From NCBI RefSeq assembly GCF_018882085.1, contig NZ_JACVPB010000001.1, positions 1 through 64,000 of the forward strand: a stretch of DNA of 64,000 nt, read 5' to 3'. The DNA is from Polynucleobacter sp. AP-Reno-20A-A9. Its GTDB lineage: Bacteria > Pseudomonadota > Gammaproteobacteria > Burkholderiales > Burkholderiaceae. This document shows, piece by piece, positions 51,964 to 61,800 of this stretch. The position numbers and the translations under genes are program-made. Under the pieces are notes generated by a model. That model was given only the letters and a program-made list of their open reading frames with translations. It was not told where the DNA came from and searched no databases. Numbering within the stretch: the stretch's first letter is position 1; every line of letters starts with the position of its first letter.

Positions 51964-51984
51964 AACTTTTTACTTCAGGTGAAT

Positions 51985-52170
51985 TTAGGTTTTTGCTGAA
52001 CCGGTACGATGTGTACGGTTGTATAAACAACTGGCGCAGATCCAGCGCTGCTTGCGATTACTTGTCGGAATCCATGTGCCACCCTCAAGTCGTTTTTCGC
52101 GACTGCAAGAAGAGCAAAATTTCAGGCTCTGGGAGGTGTCTTGGGTAGCTGCTGGAGTCGAGGTAGTCAT
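51985..52170 (-). CDS. small zinc-ribbon protein
   Basis: A 61-residue protein beginning MTTSTPAATQDTSQ. It has two CxxC pairs, FCSSCSREK and WICASCLYNR, about 26 residues apart, enough for a zinc ribbon. The tail is basic (RTHRTGSAKT). I know no function. The start at 52168-52170 is the second of two close ATGs. It converges on the MBL-fold gene and lies 41 bases after the desaturase stop. Confidence 0.65.
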   Translation of the reverse strand: MTTSTPAATQDTSQSLKFCSSCSREKRLEGGTWIPTSNRKQRWICASCLYNRTHRTGSAKT

Positions 52171-52211
52171 GGGCAATCCGGGTAAGGCAAATCTTATACA
52201 GAAGATCTATT

Positions 52212-53354
52212 TTACCCGTTTTGTCCCGCTGGGGCTGGGCTGAGCACAACTCGGACTGAATCAGCTGTTTTGTTGCCATCGAAATCCAACCAGGCCTTGT
52301 TTTCAAAGTCATAGAGCTTGCATTTACGCGCTGTATCGAAATACCAACCCCAAGAGAACTTTTGCACAAAAATACGGTCTGGAAGAATGGTTTCTAAGGT
52401 CTGTTGGGCCTCTGGCAGGCGATAAAGGGGTACGCTCATGTCTACATTGTGCGCAGTATGCTCCATGATGTGGTGCATCAATTTGCCCCAAATCCAGTTA
52501 AAAGTCAGATGAACGGTTGTGGATACAAATGGCTGGGCGCGTAACCACTCCGATTTCTTGTCATACCAAGAAACTTTTGGATGGGTGTGGTGCACATAAA
52601 CCACAAATCCAATCATGCCGTTCCAGAACAAGAATGGCACTGCAAAGCCAGTGATGAGGCCAAGCAAAATGGACTGACCTGTAGCAATTGCACCCGCGAT
52701 CAAACAACCAATCCAAATGATGGCAAATGCGGTAACGAGCAAGTTATCTTTCAAGAAGATCGGACGATCACCAGGTTTGTTTTTGGCGTTTGGGAAGTAC
52801 TCACGTCTCCACCAAATTTCAATGAGGTAATAAAAAACAGGACCCCATCCGCTACGGTATAGGCGCTCTAGAGCCTTACGCCATGCGGGAAGCGCGTCAT
52901 ATTCTGATTTTGATAAGGGCGCCCATACAAAGTCAAAGCCTTTTAGATTGGTTTGACCATGGTGCACAACGTTATGACCAACATCCCACAGACTATATGG
53001 CGTGAGAGATGGCAAGAACGCAATGCGACCCAATACTTTGTTAAGTTCACGATTAGGCGTGTAACTTTGATGGCAAGCATCGTGGCCCAAAATAAAGATG
53101 CGACCCGTTACAAAGCCAGCAATTAGACCAAAAACAATTTTGAGCAAAACGCTCTCTACGAAGATCGTTCCCGCGATACAGCCTAGCCATAGTAGGGAAT
53201 CGATTACTAGGAGCAAGATTGCGCGCCCAGTTTCGCCCTGCGCCATTGGAATTAGCCAGCTTCGAATGATTTTTCGATGCGGTAATGGTGCCTCTGGGTG
53301 CAAAGGATTAGTTAAGGAGGGCTCTGAAAGGGCTGAATTTAGATGTGTAGACAC
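52212..53354 (-). CDS. membrane fatty acid desaturase
   Basis: A 380-residue integral membrane di-iron protein. Three His boxes: GHDACHQSYTP, DVGHNVVHHGQTN and HHIMEHTAHNVDMS. About four to six membrane helices lie between them. The family introduces double bonds into acyl chains (or hydroxylates lipids) and often serves cold adaptation. The GTG at 53354 (VSTHLNSALSEPSL) is a plausible start; the open frame extends to an ATG at 53399, which adds a hydrophobic but non-family segment. It is the last core gene before the right-hand island. Confidence 0.85.
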   Translation of the reverse strand: MSTHLNSALSEPSLTNPLHPEAPLPHRKIIRSWLIPMAQGETGRAILLLVIDSLLWLGCIAGTIFVESVLLKIVFGLIAGFVTGRIFILGHDACHQSYTPNRELNKVLGRIAFLPSLTPYSLWDVGHNVVHHGQTNLKGFDFVWAPLSKSEYDALPAWRKALERLYRSGWGPVFYYLIEIWWRREYFPNAKNKPGDRPIFLKDNLLVTAFAIIWIGCLIAGAIATGQSILLGLITGFAVPFLFWNGMIGFVVYVHHTHPKVSWYDKKSEWLRAQPFVSTTVHLTFNWIWGKLMHHIMEHTAHNVDMSVPLYRLPEAQQTLETILPDRIFVQKFSWGWYFDTARKCKLYDFENKAWLDFDGNKTADSVRVVLSPAPAGQNG

Positions 53355-53436
53355 GATAAGAATCAATAAGTTAGGTGCAAATGATAGCGGTTTTCGCAAT
53401 TTTCCGCATGATGTAAGTCAAAAACCCCTTGATTTT

Positions 53437-53476
53437 TGGCGCGCCCGGCAGGAATCGAACCTGCGACGCTTCGGAG
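53437..53476 (-). pseudogene. 3' half of a tRNA-Arg gene at the island boundary
   Basis: Reading leftward: a TCCGAA segment, GCGTC, T-arm stem GCAGG, loop TTCGATT, stem CCTGC, acceptor 3' strand CGGGCGC, discriminator G and encoded CCA (ends at 53437). This is the 3' part of a tRNA-Arg. The D-arm and 5' acceptor strand are absent to the right, where AT-rich sequence follows. A 3'-fragment at one end and an intact tRNA at the other is the classical footprint of integrase insertion in a tRNA 3' half. The visible CCG could be the anticodon, or CCGAA the 3' anticodon stem, so the isoacceptor is uncertain. Confidence 0.85.
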
Positions 53477-53770
53477 ACCTCAACCGACAAAAAACATACA
53501 AATACTTTAAATAACTGTACATTGTCTAAAACGTCTTAAGCCCATATAGATAAAGGCTTTATAGTTAAAAAACTTGTTTTAATAGAGACTAAAAACAACG
53601 TTTAATAGCGGTTAATTTTTCAAGTAGATATTTCTCGAATAATTCGCAAAATAGGCTTGTTAGACCCCTAGCCTCAATGCTCAACAACCTTATTTTACGT
53701 TAAACGGCGTTCGTAAATATTTTATCAACCCCTGCTATTAAGGCGGTTATCAGTGCGGAGCTATTGTTTA
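53477..53770. other. AT-rich non-coding left end of the right-hand island
   Basis: No convincing ORF. Short words recur (GTCTAAAAC at about 53524, GACTAAAAAC at about 53586), which may be integrase arm sites, and there is a GCTATTAAGGC-type stretch near the toxin gene stop. It separates the tRNA-Arg fragment from the toxin-antitoxin genes. Confidence 0.4.
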
Positions 53771-54652
53771 TCACTTCGAGCTAAAGCCTTTATAAAAGAG
53801 ATCAAGATAAGCATGAACCTTCAGCACAGAATCCTCATCGCCGATGGAGAGGCTACTGCTGGTTAGTTGGTCGGTCAGTCGTCGTCTTAGTGTGGAGTCT
53901 GAAAATATAGCATCGATACCCTGCTTGGTTGAGTCTAAGCAAATCTTGGCAACATCTTTTCCCAACATCTGAATACCTGCCAACTCTGGGTCATATTCCA
54001 ATGATTCTAGTAGCGCCATTTCCTCCGTATAAATGCGATCCTCATTTCCGGCGTCGTGATGGCTTTTGGCGATAAGAAGAAAGTCGACGGCATCTTTACC
54101 TTGGTTTTCTTGGCCCCGGTCTTGCCAGGCAATTAGCTTGAGTGCGGCCATGCCCGCTAGCGATGCAACCCGTATAGAGAAATTCTCAGCAATCTTTAGC
54201 AAAATAGCTGATCTTAGGGCCTCAGAAAATCCAGAGACGTTCATAACCACATTCATTTCGGGTGGCCATTCAATCGTTGAATCTAAATTTTCAACTCCGC
54301 CAAATGGAATGAGATCAAGTGGTGTGGAGTATTGGTCCTGCGGTCTTTTAAAGTGCATTTTCTGTGGTGCCTTACCCTGGGTAAAGCAGCCCATGGAAAT
54401 CAAGCTTGATTTAAGTTTGTCAAACTTAGCCCAGTCTTCTAAGCAGATGCCCAGATCAAGATCATAGGTGGCCTGTCCGGTTCGCTTGTTAAATACATGC
54501 CCCAAGATAAGATCCCTTGCCTGGGCTCCAGCTAAAAAATAGTCAATATTTAAAGACCGTGCCACGTCATCAAAAATTCGTAAGATGGCCAAATGCTCCG
54601 CTTTTAAAGGGCGGTCAGGGCTAATTTCAAGCTTGAGTGAGATATCGGTCAT
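53771..54652 (-). CDS. AbiEii-like nucleotidyltransferase toxin
   Basis: A 293-residue protein of the AbiEii/DUF1814 nucleotidyltransferase type. The polymerase-beta-like core has the GAQARDLILGH motif (about 42-52), the D64-x-D66 pair in TYDLDLGI, and the third acid D113 in STPLDLIPFG. Such toxins transfer nucleotides, for example to tRNA acceptor ends, and stop growth; AbiE was first found as a phage abortive-infection system. It overlaps the antitoxin gene upstream by 26 bases, so translation is coupled. Likely toxin of a type IV system, and may also stabilise the island. Confidence 0.85.
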   Translation of the reverse strand: MTDISLKLEISPDRPLKAEHLAILRIFDDVARSLNIDYFLAGAQARDLILGHVFNKRTGQATYDLDLGICLEDWAKFDKLKSSLISMGCFTQGKAPQKMHFKRPQDQYSTPLDLIPFGGVENLDSTIEWPPEMNVVMNVSGFSEALRSAILLKIAENFSIRVASLAGMAALKLIAWQDRGQENQGKDAVDFLLIAKSHHDAGNEDRIYTEEMALLESLEYDPELAGIQMLGKDVAKICLDSTKQGIDAIFSDSTLRRRLTDQLTSSSLSIGDEDSVLKVHAYLDLFYKGFSSK

Positions 54653-55637
54653 AAATTAGTCTAGCTGTTTCAATATTGCGTGGATTGGTGGTGGCCAATA
54701 AATCTGCATATACCAGTAGCGCCGGCACAACTCCGTTCATTTGCAGTTCTGTATCTACTGCCCAAAAGGCTTCCAAAATTTCAATATCGCCGTTAACGTC
54801 AGGGCGCAGCCGATTTTCTACAATGAGTCGATCTAGGTTTTTACGGGCATAAATGGTGATCTTTGCAGGCTTGAGATAGCCGGTGAGCTTTTCTGCCGCG
54901 ACTTCCCCGCCCCAATAGGCGTCGTACTGCTCAATATTGACATCTCGATACCAATCTTCTTTGGCAGCAGTAAAGCGACGTGCATTTAGTTTTGGTCGTA
55001 ATTTAATGGGGTAGTGAGCCACCCATTCCTCTTCTAGTCGTTTCTTATCAAGAATTCGCCGTGGACCTAAGTCAGTAGGAGTGAGAAAACCGCGGTTTTC
55101 TAAATTCGTTAATACGGGGCCTACAGTTCCAAGAGCTACTTTGGCAAAAGTGGCTATTTCGCGATAAGTTTGGGGGGTGATGATTTTTTGATTAAGTAAT
55201 GCAAAGACAATTTTTAACCCGCCGGTTGTTAAGGCTGTGAATTCTGGCTTTTCATGAGTGCGCTCTGGACGAGCTTGACCAACAACATATACAAATAGCC
55301 CCGGAGTCTTAATATAAGCATTTCCAGCTTCATCAATGAAGGGCAAATCTAGCTCGCGACACTGGGTTGCAATTTCTTTGGTGATATAGGGAGCTACAAG
55401 CAAAACGGGCTTTGTGCGAGTTCCTAGCTCTCTGATATGCGTAAGCGTTTTGAAGCGATCGATTACCCCCTTAATTTCCGCCTCAAAATGAACGGGGTGA
55501 TCAGGGGTTTGAATAGTTAACAAGGCATCTGCTGGCCCTCCTTCCCAAACATGGTGGATCTGTAGGCCAGTAGTTCTCTGAAAAGCATCAATTGCTTTAG
55601 CGAGAATGAGCTGTTCTTTAGTTTCTAGGTTCATCAT
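54627..55637 (-). CDS. AbiEi-like antitoxin / autorepressor
   Basis: A 336-residue protein. An N-terminal region (about 5-125) resembles a restriction-like fold with FEAEIKGVID and the PFIDEAGNAYIKTPGLFVYVVG segment. A winged helix lies at about 140-195 (GGLKIVFALLNQKIITPQTY; KVALGTVGPVLTNLENRGFL). The C-terminal part resembles AbiEi-family antitoxins. It would block the AbiEii enzyme and repress the promoter by binding the two palindromes just upstream (55658-55674, 55722-55738). First gene of the operon; two ATG codons in a row allow a start at 55634 or 55637. Confidence 0.8.
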   Translation of the reverse strand: MMNLETKEQLILAKAIDAFQRTTGLQIHHVWEGGPADALLTIQTPDHPVHFEAEIKGVIDRFKTLTHIRELGTRTKPVLLVAPYITKEIATQCRELDLPFIDEAGNAYIKTPGLFVYVVGQARPERTHEKPEFTALTTGGLKIVFALLNQKIITPQTYREIATFAKVALGTVGPVLTNLENRGFLTPTDLGPRRILDKKRLEEEWVAHYPIKLRPKLNARRFTAAKEDWYRDVNIEQYDAYWGGEVAAEKLTGYLKPAKITIYARKNLDRLIVENRLRPDVNGDIEILEAFWAVDTELQMNGVVPALLVYADLLATTNPRNIETARLIYDRYLTQA

Positions 55638-55657
55638 TTTGTACGTAAAATTTAAAT

Positions 55658-55738
55658 GTTCACGTTACGTGAACGATATGCTTAATTGAACGCACCCCAC
55701 TTGTGTTCAACATATTTTATTGTACACGTTACGTGAAC
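55658..55738. promoter_or_regulatory. paired palindromic operators of the abiE-like operon
   Basis: The 17-bp palindrome GTTCACGTTACGTGAAC is at 55658-55674, and GTACACGTTACGTGAAC, with one difference, is at 55722-55738. Their centres are 64 bp apart, about six helical turns, and the first is 20 bp before the antitoxin start. This is what is expected for cooperative autorepression by AbiEi-type antitoxins. They lie in the 141-179-bp space shared with the divergent giant recombinase gene and may repress it too. Confidence 0.75.
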
Positions 55739-55816
55739 AATAGTCAATACTGAACAAACAAGATTCGGTCATATTGCTTGATTTGCAAACCGTCCTCTTT
55801 CGGTTTAAATGGTGGA

Positions 55817-58800
55817 ATGGGGAAATCAGGAAAAAGCAAAAGATCTGTTATTCGGATTTATGAAGAGAGCCCTGAGATTGAATTATTGCGAGAGCAATTC
55901 CCACCCCGCGCAAATTTACAAGCTGACGAAGTCGACCGACTATCTCGAGAGGACCTTAATCAATTTCTCTGGTTAGTTAGGCCAGAGCCTAAATTTCGGG
56001 CATTAGCACCAGCAATCGGTCGCCTTGCAGCCGTGTGTAAGGAAATGCAAAAACCTGAAACTGGAGGCCCAAAGATAGATTGGGCGCTTCTCTTGCGCGT
56101 GGCTAATGAGATTTACCGATTGGGTATTTGGGCCCACAAGGTAAATCCATCTCTTTTTGAAAATATGGGGGAATCAGATGATGCCGTTTCGGGCAGCCTC
56201 GAGGACGCTAGCGGTAAACCTCCCGTCAATCCCATTTTGCATCACGGATCTTCAGCATTTCCAATTTACTCAATATTAAGTAACGATATTTGGCTCAAGG
56301 GCGTTATCGATGCTGCGGACAGGCAAGACGACCCCAGGATGGTTGCCATGCGTCGATTGGCCGGATTTGCCATTATGCGAAATTTGGAGCTGCTCGACAT
56401 TACTAGGCAAATGCAAACAATTGAGGGTGAAGAGGAATCTGCCTTAAAGAAGATTACTGCAGTGCAGCAAAAGTTTACAGATCCTGTGTTGTTCCAGTGC
56501 GTGGATGTTGAAAAAGATCGATATCACTTTTACTTTGTGGGGGTTGAGCAAGCGATTCGGGAGTGGTCGCGGGATTGGGAGGGTGTTGATGAGGCAAATC
56601 AGTTGTTCCAATGGGCGCAATTGCCTTACCCCAAATTTAAAGAGCAGTGTCTTGACGAGTATTTGCATTTACAAGGCGCTCCCGGTAAAGAAAAAGTCAC
56701 ATTAACTAAATCACAAGCAAAGTTCAAATCGGTTTGTAGGGCATTTTCTAGTAGCGTTCGCAAATCAAAAATGAGCACATCGAAGTCCGGCTCTGGAGAG
56801 CGCTCAAGGGAAAAAGAAAATCCCGGTATTCAGTACCACGGCCTATATCGAGATATTTGGCTTAGTGAGGGCGATCTTCGGGGTAACGAGTTTGAGATTA
56901 TTCCCATTGATGACGCCACCATCACCGATGAATACATCGAAACACTAATAGAGCCTGGCGACGATGTTGGCGAAGAAATCGAAGATGATCGATCCGATGC
57001 GCCCCAGTTAAGGTGGGTTGCCCCGCAGGTGGGAAAGAGTCGGTTAGAGCTTGAAAGAGATTCTAGTTATACGCAACGGTTTATAGCTAAGCTTAACCAG
57101 CGATTGTATTGGGGCACCAATGTCGCTTCCTGGAAAGAAATGGAGCTGTTCAAAAACTATTTGGACAGTCTTGAGCGTGTGCTCAAGGGCGGCAATAAAG
57201 ACGTATCAGAGCGAGCCACCCAATTGAGCGCAATTATGACGCTGCGCCTAATGTATGTCTTGGGGGTCGATATTCACACGGCATTGAGCGCGCAAATCAT
57301 CTTGCGAGAGCGCGAGACTTGGCGCAGCGCCTATTCAAATTTTGAAGTTGGGGATGAGTTGCCTAAAGGTGATAAACCCAAATTGGGTAGCCAAACCTTG
57401 CACCTAGTAAAAGCCAATGCAATGCCCGTGAATCAGCCTCCAAGCTATATTTATTTGTGGAGATTATCGGTTCCCAATTACGCTTGGTCTGAACTGGTCA
57501 ATGTGCAGGCAGAGGAGTATGCGCCACACCTAGGGGCGATTGTTTTTCGAGACCTGTCGGGGGTGGCTAGCCAGATAGTGGCAGCCAATTCCCAAATATC
57601 AGAAACGCCCTCTCCCATATTTGCTCCCAGTGCACGACTGGAAATTGAAAAAAATTGTGAAAGCTTGCTTGCTCAATTTAATCGCGAGATGGATTTATAT
57701 AAGGCCAAGCGCCCGTTGACCTTGCTGAAGATCAGGGAGTGGAGCAAGCACCAAATGGTTGCGCAGAAATACGATCCAAAACTTCTAGATGTTTTAGATC
57801 CCCATACTCCAAGGGCTTTTAGGTCGGATTCACATTACTACACCCATAATTATTTTAAAGAAACAAGGCAACTAGGTTCTATTGATAAGTACTTAGAGGC
57901 CAGCATGGATGTGGGTGATATTCATGGGGCAGCAGCTTCGCAAGCAAGCAAAACAAGTATTTCTGACCTCTTCTCACAAAGAACGAAGCTACTCGGCGGC
58001 GATGTTGCAAAAGCACCCTTTAGGGGTATGAGGCCGAGCGTGGTGGGCGCAACGGGATTGGTTGCAATTGATGAGAATGAGAATCCAAAAGCCTTGATTG
58101 AGCAGATACAAGAATTAAAAAAGCAGATTGATATTCCGCGCTTGGCAAACGGAAGGGCTCAAGACTACAAGCAATTTTGTGATGCCTTTAATCAACTCAC
58201 CCTTTATTGCGCGGTTTGGTTTGCATGTGAAACTTCACAGCGTCCGCACCATCTTCCTTATGTAGACATTGCCTCAGTCGATCCATTCTTGGGTCTTACT
58301 CGTATCGGCGATAAAACCAATCGCGCCGGTGATCGGCTACGAGTCATTTGGTTAAGCCCGTTATTGCAAAAGCAAATGTGGGTATATGAACAACTGCGTC
58401 GCAAGTTGCTTAAAAAATTGCTCCCCGATGTCACGCAGCATGCTTTGTATGGGGAGCTAATCTGGCTTGAGGAGGTGCCCGTCTCAAAAAAACAAAAGAG
58501 CAATAAAAAAGGGGATGCCCTTAGCATGGCCGCATTGCCATTGGCCATTGAGAAATGGAGTAAGACCAAAATGCGGCGGCACTTTAGAGGCTATATTGAA
58601 AGCTCGATTGTTGCTCAGCCCAATTTTCACCGTAAGCTCATGCCCGCCTTATTAAAAAATTGGGGGATGAGTCAGACGGATATCAGCACTTGGCTTGGTC
58701 ATTGGCAAACGGGTACAGCGCCCTTTCATCAGTTTAGTTCTCATAGCTATTTAGAGTACATCGAGCGGATCGAAAACCCCATTCAAAAAACTATCAAGGG

Positions 58801-58858
58801 TTTGGGTTTTGAGCTTGTCACGTTGGCCATGCCAGCTTGGCCAAAGGAACAAAAGTAA
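55817..58858 (+). CDS. giant tyrosine-recombinase-like protein 1
   Basis: A protein of 1013 residues from the ATG at 55817 (MGKSGKSKRSVIRIYEE); the frame is open 13 codons further up. The C-terminal 230 residues have tyrosine recombinase landmarks: Arg near 808 in ETSQRPHHLPYVD, Lys in IGDKTNRAGDRL, an N-x-x-R box (NFHRKLM, near 935; Asn instead of the first His), Gly-His near 959 in STWLGHWQTG, and Tyr near 976 in HSYLEYI. The 800 preceding residues are unlike normal integrases: helical, with an acidic part (residues about 390-410) and no recognised domain. It is immediately followed by a second giant recombinase. Resembles large integrases of island-mobilising modules such as gamma-mobile-trio systems, but this is only analogy. 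Confidence 0.75.
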   Translation: MGKSGKSKRSVIRIYEESPEIELLREQFPPRANLQADEVDRLSREDLNQFLWLVRPEPKFRALAPAIGRLAAVCKEMQKPETGGPKIDWALLLRVANEIYRLGIWAHKVNPSLFENMGESDDAVSGSLEDASGKPPVNPILHHGSSAFPIYSILSNDIWLKGVIDAADRQDDPRMVAMRRLAGFAIMRNLELLDITRQMQTIEGEEESALKKITAVQQKFTDPVLFQCVDVEKDRYHFYFVGVEQAIREWSRDWEGVDEANQLFQWAQLPYPKFKEQCLDEYLHLQGAPGKEKVTLTKSQAKFKSVCRAFSSSVRKSKMSTSKSGSGERSREKENPGIQYHGLYRDIWLSEGDLRGNEFEIIPIDDATITDEYIETLIEPGDDVGEEIEDDRSDAPQLRWVAPQVGKSRLELERDSSYTQRFIAKLNQRLYWGTNVASWKEMELFKNYLDSLERVLKGGNKDVSERATQLSAIMTLRLMYVLGVDIHTALSAQIILRERETWRSAYSNFEVGDELPKGDKPKLGSQTLHLVKANAMPVNQPPSYIYLWRLSVPNYAWSELVNVQAEEYAPHLGAIVFRDLSGVASQIVAANSQISETPSPIFAPSARLEIEKNCESLLAQFNREMDLYKAKRPLTLLKIREWSKHQMVAQKYDPKLLDVLDPHTPRAFRSDSHYYTHNYFKETRQLGSIDKYLEASMDVGDIHGAAASQASKTSISDLFSQRTKLLGGDVAKAPFRGMRPSVVGATGLVAIDENENPKALIEQIQELKKQIDIPRLANGRAQDYKQFCDAFNQLTLYCAVWFACETSQRPHHLPYVDIASVDPFLGLTRIGDKTNRAGDRLRVIWLSPLLQKQMWVYEQLRRKLLKKLLPDVTQHALYGELIWLEEVPVSKKQKSNKKGDALSMAALPLAIEKWSKTKMRRHFRGYIESSIVAQPNFHRKLMPALLKNWGMSQTDISTWLGHWQTGTAPFHQFSSHSYLEYIERIENPIQKTIKGLGFELVTLAMPAWPKEQK

Positions 58859-61800
58859 GTGAGCGCCAAGCCAACTACCGCCAAAGAAGTGCAAAAGGCG
58901 CATGAGGTGATGTGCGCCCAATTAAGGGCCCATCTGCGCGCGTTACCAACCAACCCGCATTTACTTGCAATCATTACGCAGATTGCTCGTCCCCACCAAG
59001 ATGCCAATCAAATCCTAAACACTTCTCCTGAGCAGATTGGCGCAATGATTTGTTCCAAGATTCGAGAATGTATTGAAAAAGAATACTTGGCTAGGGGCGA
59101 GCTCTCTCAGATTGGTTGCGCTCTATTGGGCATTTCTCGGCAAGCTCTGGGCGCCTCTTTGCAAAAAGCGTTACAAGGCCACTTCCTGCCAGATGAGCGG
59201 TTGCGTAACGTGGACACGTTGCGCCTGGAAAATCCTGCCCACTATATGCCGGGCGTGCAGACGCTTTTCAAAGCGCTGTTTAGTTTGTCCGATGGTTTTC
59301 TAAGTTGGAAAAAATGGTTATTTGATGTGGTTGATGCAGATCTCTGCGCCCAGCAAAAACTCGAGTGGCCTGGGCTGGGAACTATTGAAGTCGTTTTGCC
59401 AGAGCCCAATCCTTATCGACACTTTGATTACAAAAAAGCGGGGGAGGGTTTACCTGCCGGGGTGAAAAAAGAAAGGTTGGAGAAAGAAGCGCAGCAGGCG
59501 TTGGCACTTCGCCTCATCATTGCGGCCTTTACCAATCAGCGTTTTGGAAAATTTGATTGGGAGGCATTACAGCCAAAAGCACAGTTTGGTGGTTATCTAT
59601 TTAGCGCCATCGTTTTTTCTGGGGTGCAAGATTTGGGGAGGCTCAAGCAAATTGCAGATCTTAGTCTGGCTAAGGAGGAGTTAGACGCGCCCTATTCCAG
59701 TCTACTGTTGCCACGCAATCAAAAGCTCCGAATGGATGCTGCCTATGTCGCGCTTGAAAAGGCTCGCAAGGAAAGTAAGAACAAAGCACCTAGACATACA
59801 AAAGAGTATGGGCCCGATCTCTCACGCTGGATTGCCGATCCACTGACCGCTGCCCTGCATTCTCACTATCGGGAAAATTGGATCTTTACTGATCGAGGAC
59901 CTAAGTTTGCAAGTGAGTGCTTGAAGGCATTTATGGGAGCGGTAAAAGGCGAGTTGCGCATTCAAAAAACAGCTAATGAAATGGGGATGGATGAAGAGGC
60001 TTTGTTTGAAGCAATTGATTTACTCTCCACACGTAAGGCATTGATGTATGCCACGCAATCTTGGCAAGAAGATACCTTGCCTACATTTATTGCGCGCTAT
60101 TTGGCGGGAAGAATTTCTACCAAAGATCTGCAGATTGAAAACTTGCTTCAACTAGGCATGTCAGATGCGAAGATGCCAACAGCCAAAATCGCAAAAGAAA
60201 ATCTTGATGATGCTTGGTCTGATAGTGAAGATGAGATCGAGGTTCGGGAAGGCGAAGCCGAAAGCCAGGCGCCCTCTCCAGTGGCAATGCAGTGGATTGA
60301 GCAAATCCTTGAGGCTATCTCGCACTTGAGTTACGAAGTCCCGGCAACCCAAGAGCGATGCTTGGGCGCGATTGAGGAAATAGAAAAGCGCTATCAACTG
60401 TCCGAGCAAAGATTGACTCGCAGCTTATTGAAGTGGGTGCGTCATTTAATTGTGCAAGACTGGGCATCTAAAGGCCTCACCTCAGAAATGCTCACGAGCT
60501 ATCTCCAGTTAATGTTACCGCTGGCCATGGCTGATTGGGATTTAGATGAAGGCTTAGAGGAATTTACATCTGAAGATTGGGGTGAGGAATTCGTAGAGCT
60601 TTACGTTCAATTAACAACACCAAAAGATCAAAAAATCTTTAAAGCAGCTTGGGAAAGTTTGCGAAAAAGTCAGTTAACCGAAGCAGAAAAAGGCTTAAGA
60701 CCTGAATCACAAGTTGATGTTGGTTATTTAACGGAGCTTGAATTTCGCTGGACTCAGATTGACCTTTACACAGTTGCTTGTCGTAAGTTACCGACTGAAT
60801 ATAAGAACGCCTGCCTGATCATTTTCACGCTTGGCTATCGCTTGGGCTTACGAAGATCTGAGGTGCTTAAGCTTGCCACTAGCCATGTGCATATCAAAAC
60901 AGGCTGGCCCACTGAAATTTCCGTACAGTGGTGGAAGCATCGCCGCTTAAAGACAGCCTCTTCAGTGCGCATACTGCCTGTCGAGGCTCTGCTTGATCCC
61001 AGAGAATTGAACTGGTTAAAGTTGTGGGCTGCTGCTCGTGAGCAAGGCGCTTTATGTGTTGATGAGCTGATCAAAATTGAAGCGCCTGAACACAAAGCGA
61101 GCCCTTTAGGTGGACAAACCAAGGTACCTGAACCTGGGCTGTATACGGCAGACGAGTTGGAATTCTTATTCCCGGTGCCAATGAGCGCTAAAGCGCGCGA
61201 GGAGCATTCCCTAGAAATAACGAGCAACACCGAGCGCGACAAAATCATTGACTATATTCATGAGTCGATGAGGCGGGTCACAAAAAATCGCTATATCCGC
61301 TTTCATCATCTGCGGCACTCAGCGGCGATGAATACCTTAATGCTTTTATGCGCGCCGCGATTGCCTAATTCTGAGCGCTTCATACTTGATCACCTTTATG
61401 GCAATACGGAAATCCAGGCGCGCATTGCGAGGGATCATGCAGCTGTTGGAATGGCCGATGGAAGTAATCCCATTTTGCAGATTAGAAATCTCAAGCGTCG
61501 CATGGGATATGCCCGTTATTTTTTACTCAATGATTCACGGGCAAGTCCATCTGAACTTTATGTCGTATCTACTTTGCTTGGGCACTCTTCGCCTGCAACT
61601 ACTCTATATAGCTACATCCACGTGATTGATGTATTGACCGGCGCTTTTTTGCATGAACGTTTGTTGCGCTTAAACCCGGGGCTACTAAATGCACTCTATC
61701 CTGGCACCAAACGTAATTTAGACATCAGACGTAAGCGGTGCAAAACGCCATTTGATGACCCAAAGGCTGGGCTAGATAAAGTTCCGGTGTTACTTAATGA

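Noticed and set aside
53470-53476. Assigning the tRNA-Arg fragment to the CCG isoacceptor
   Set aside because: Spacing between this triplet and the T-arm is too short for a normal anticodon stem plus variable loop. The CCGAA may be the 3' anticodon stem instead, so the isoacceptor is left open.
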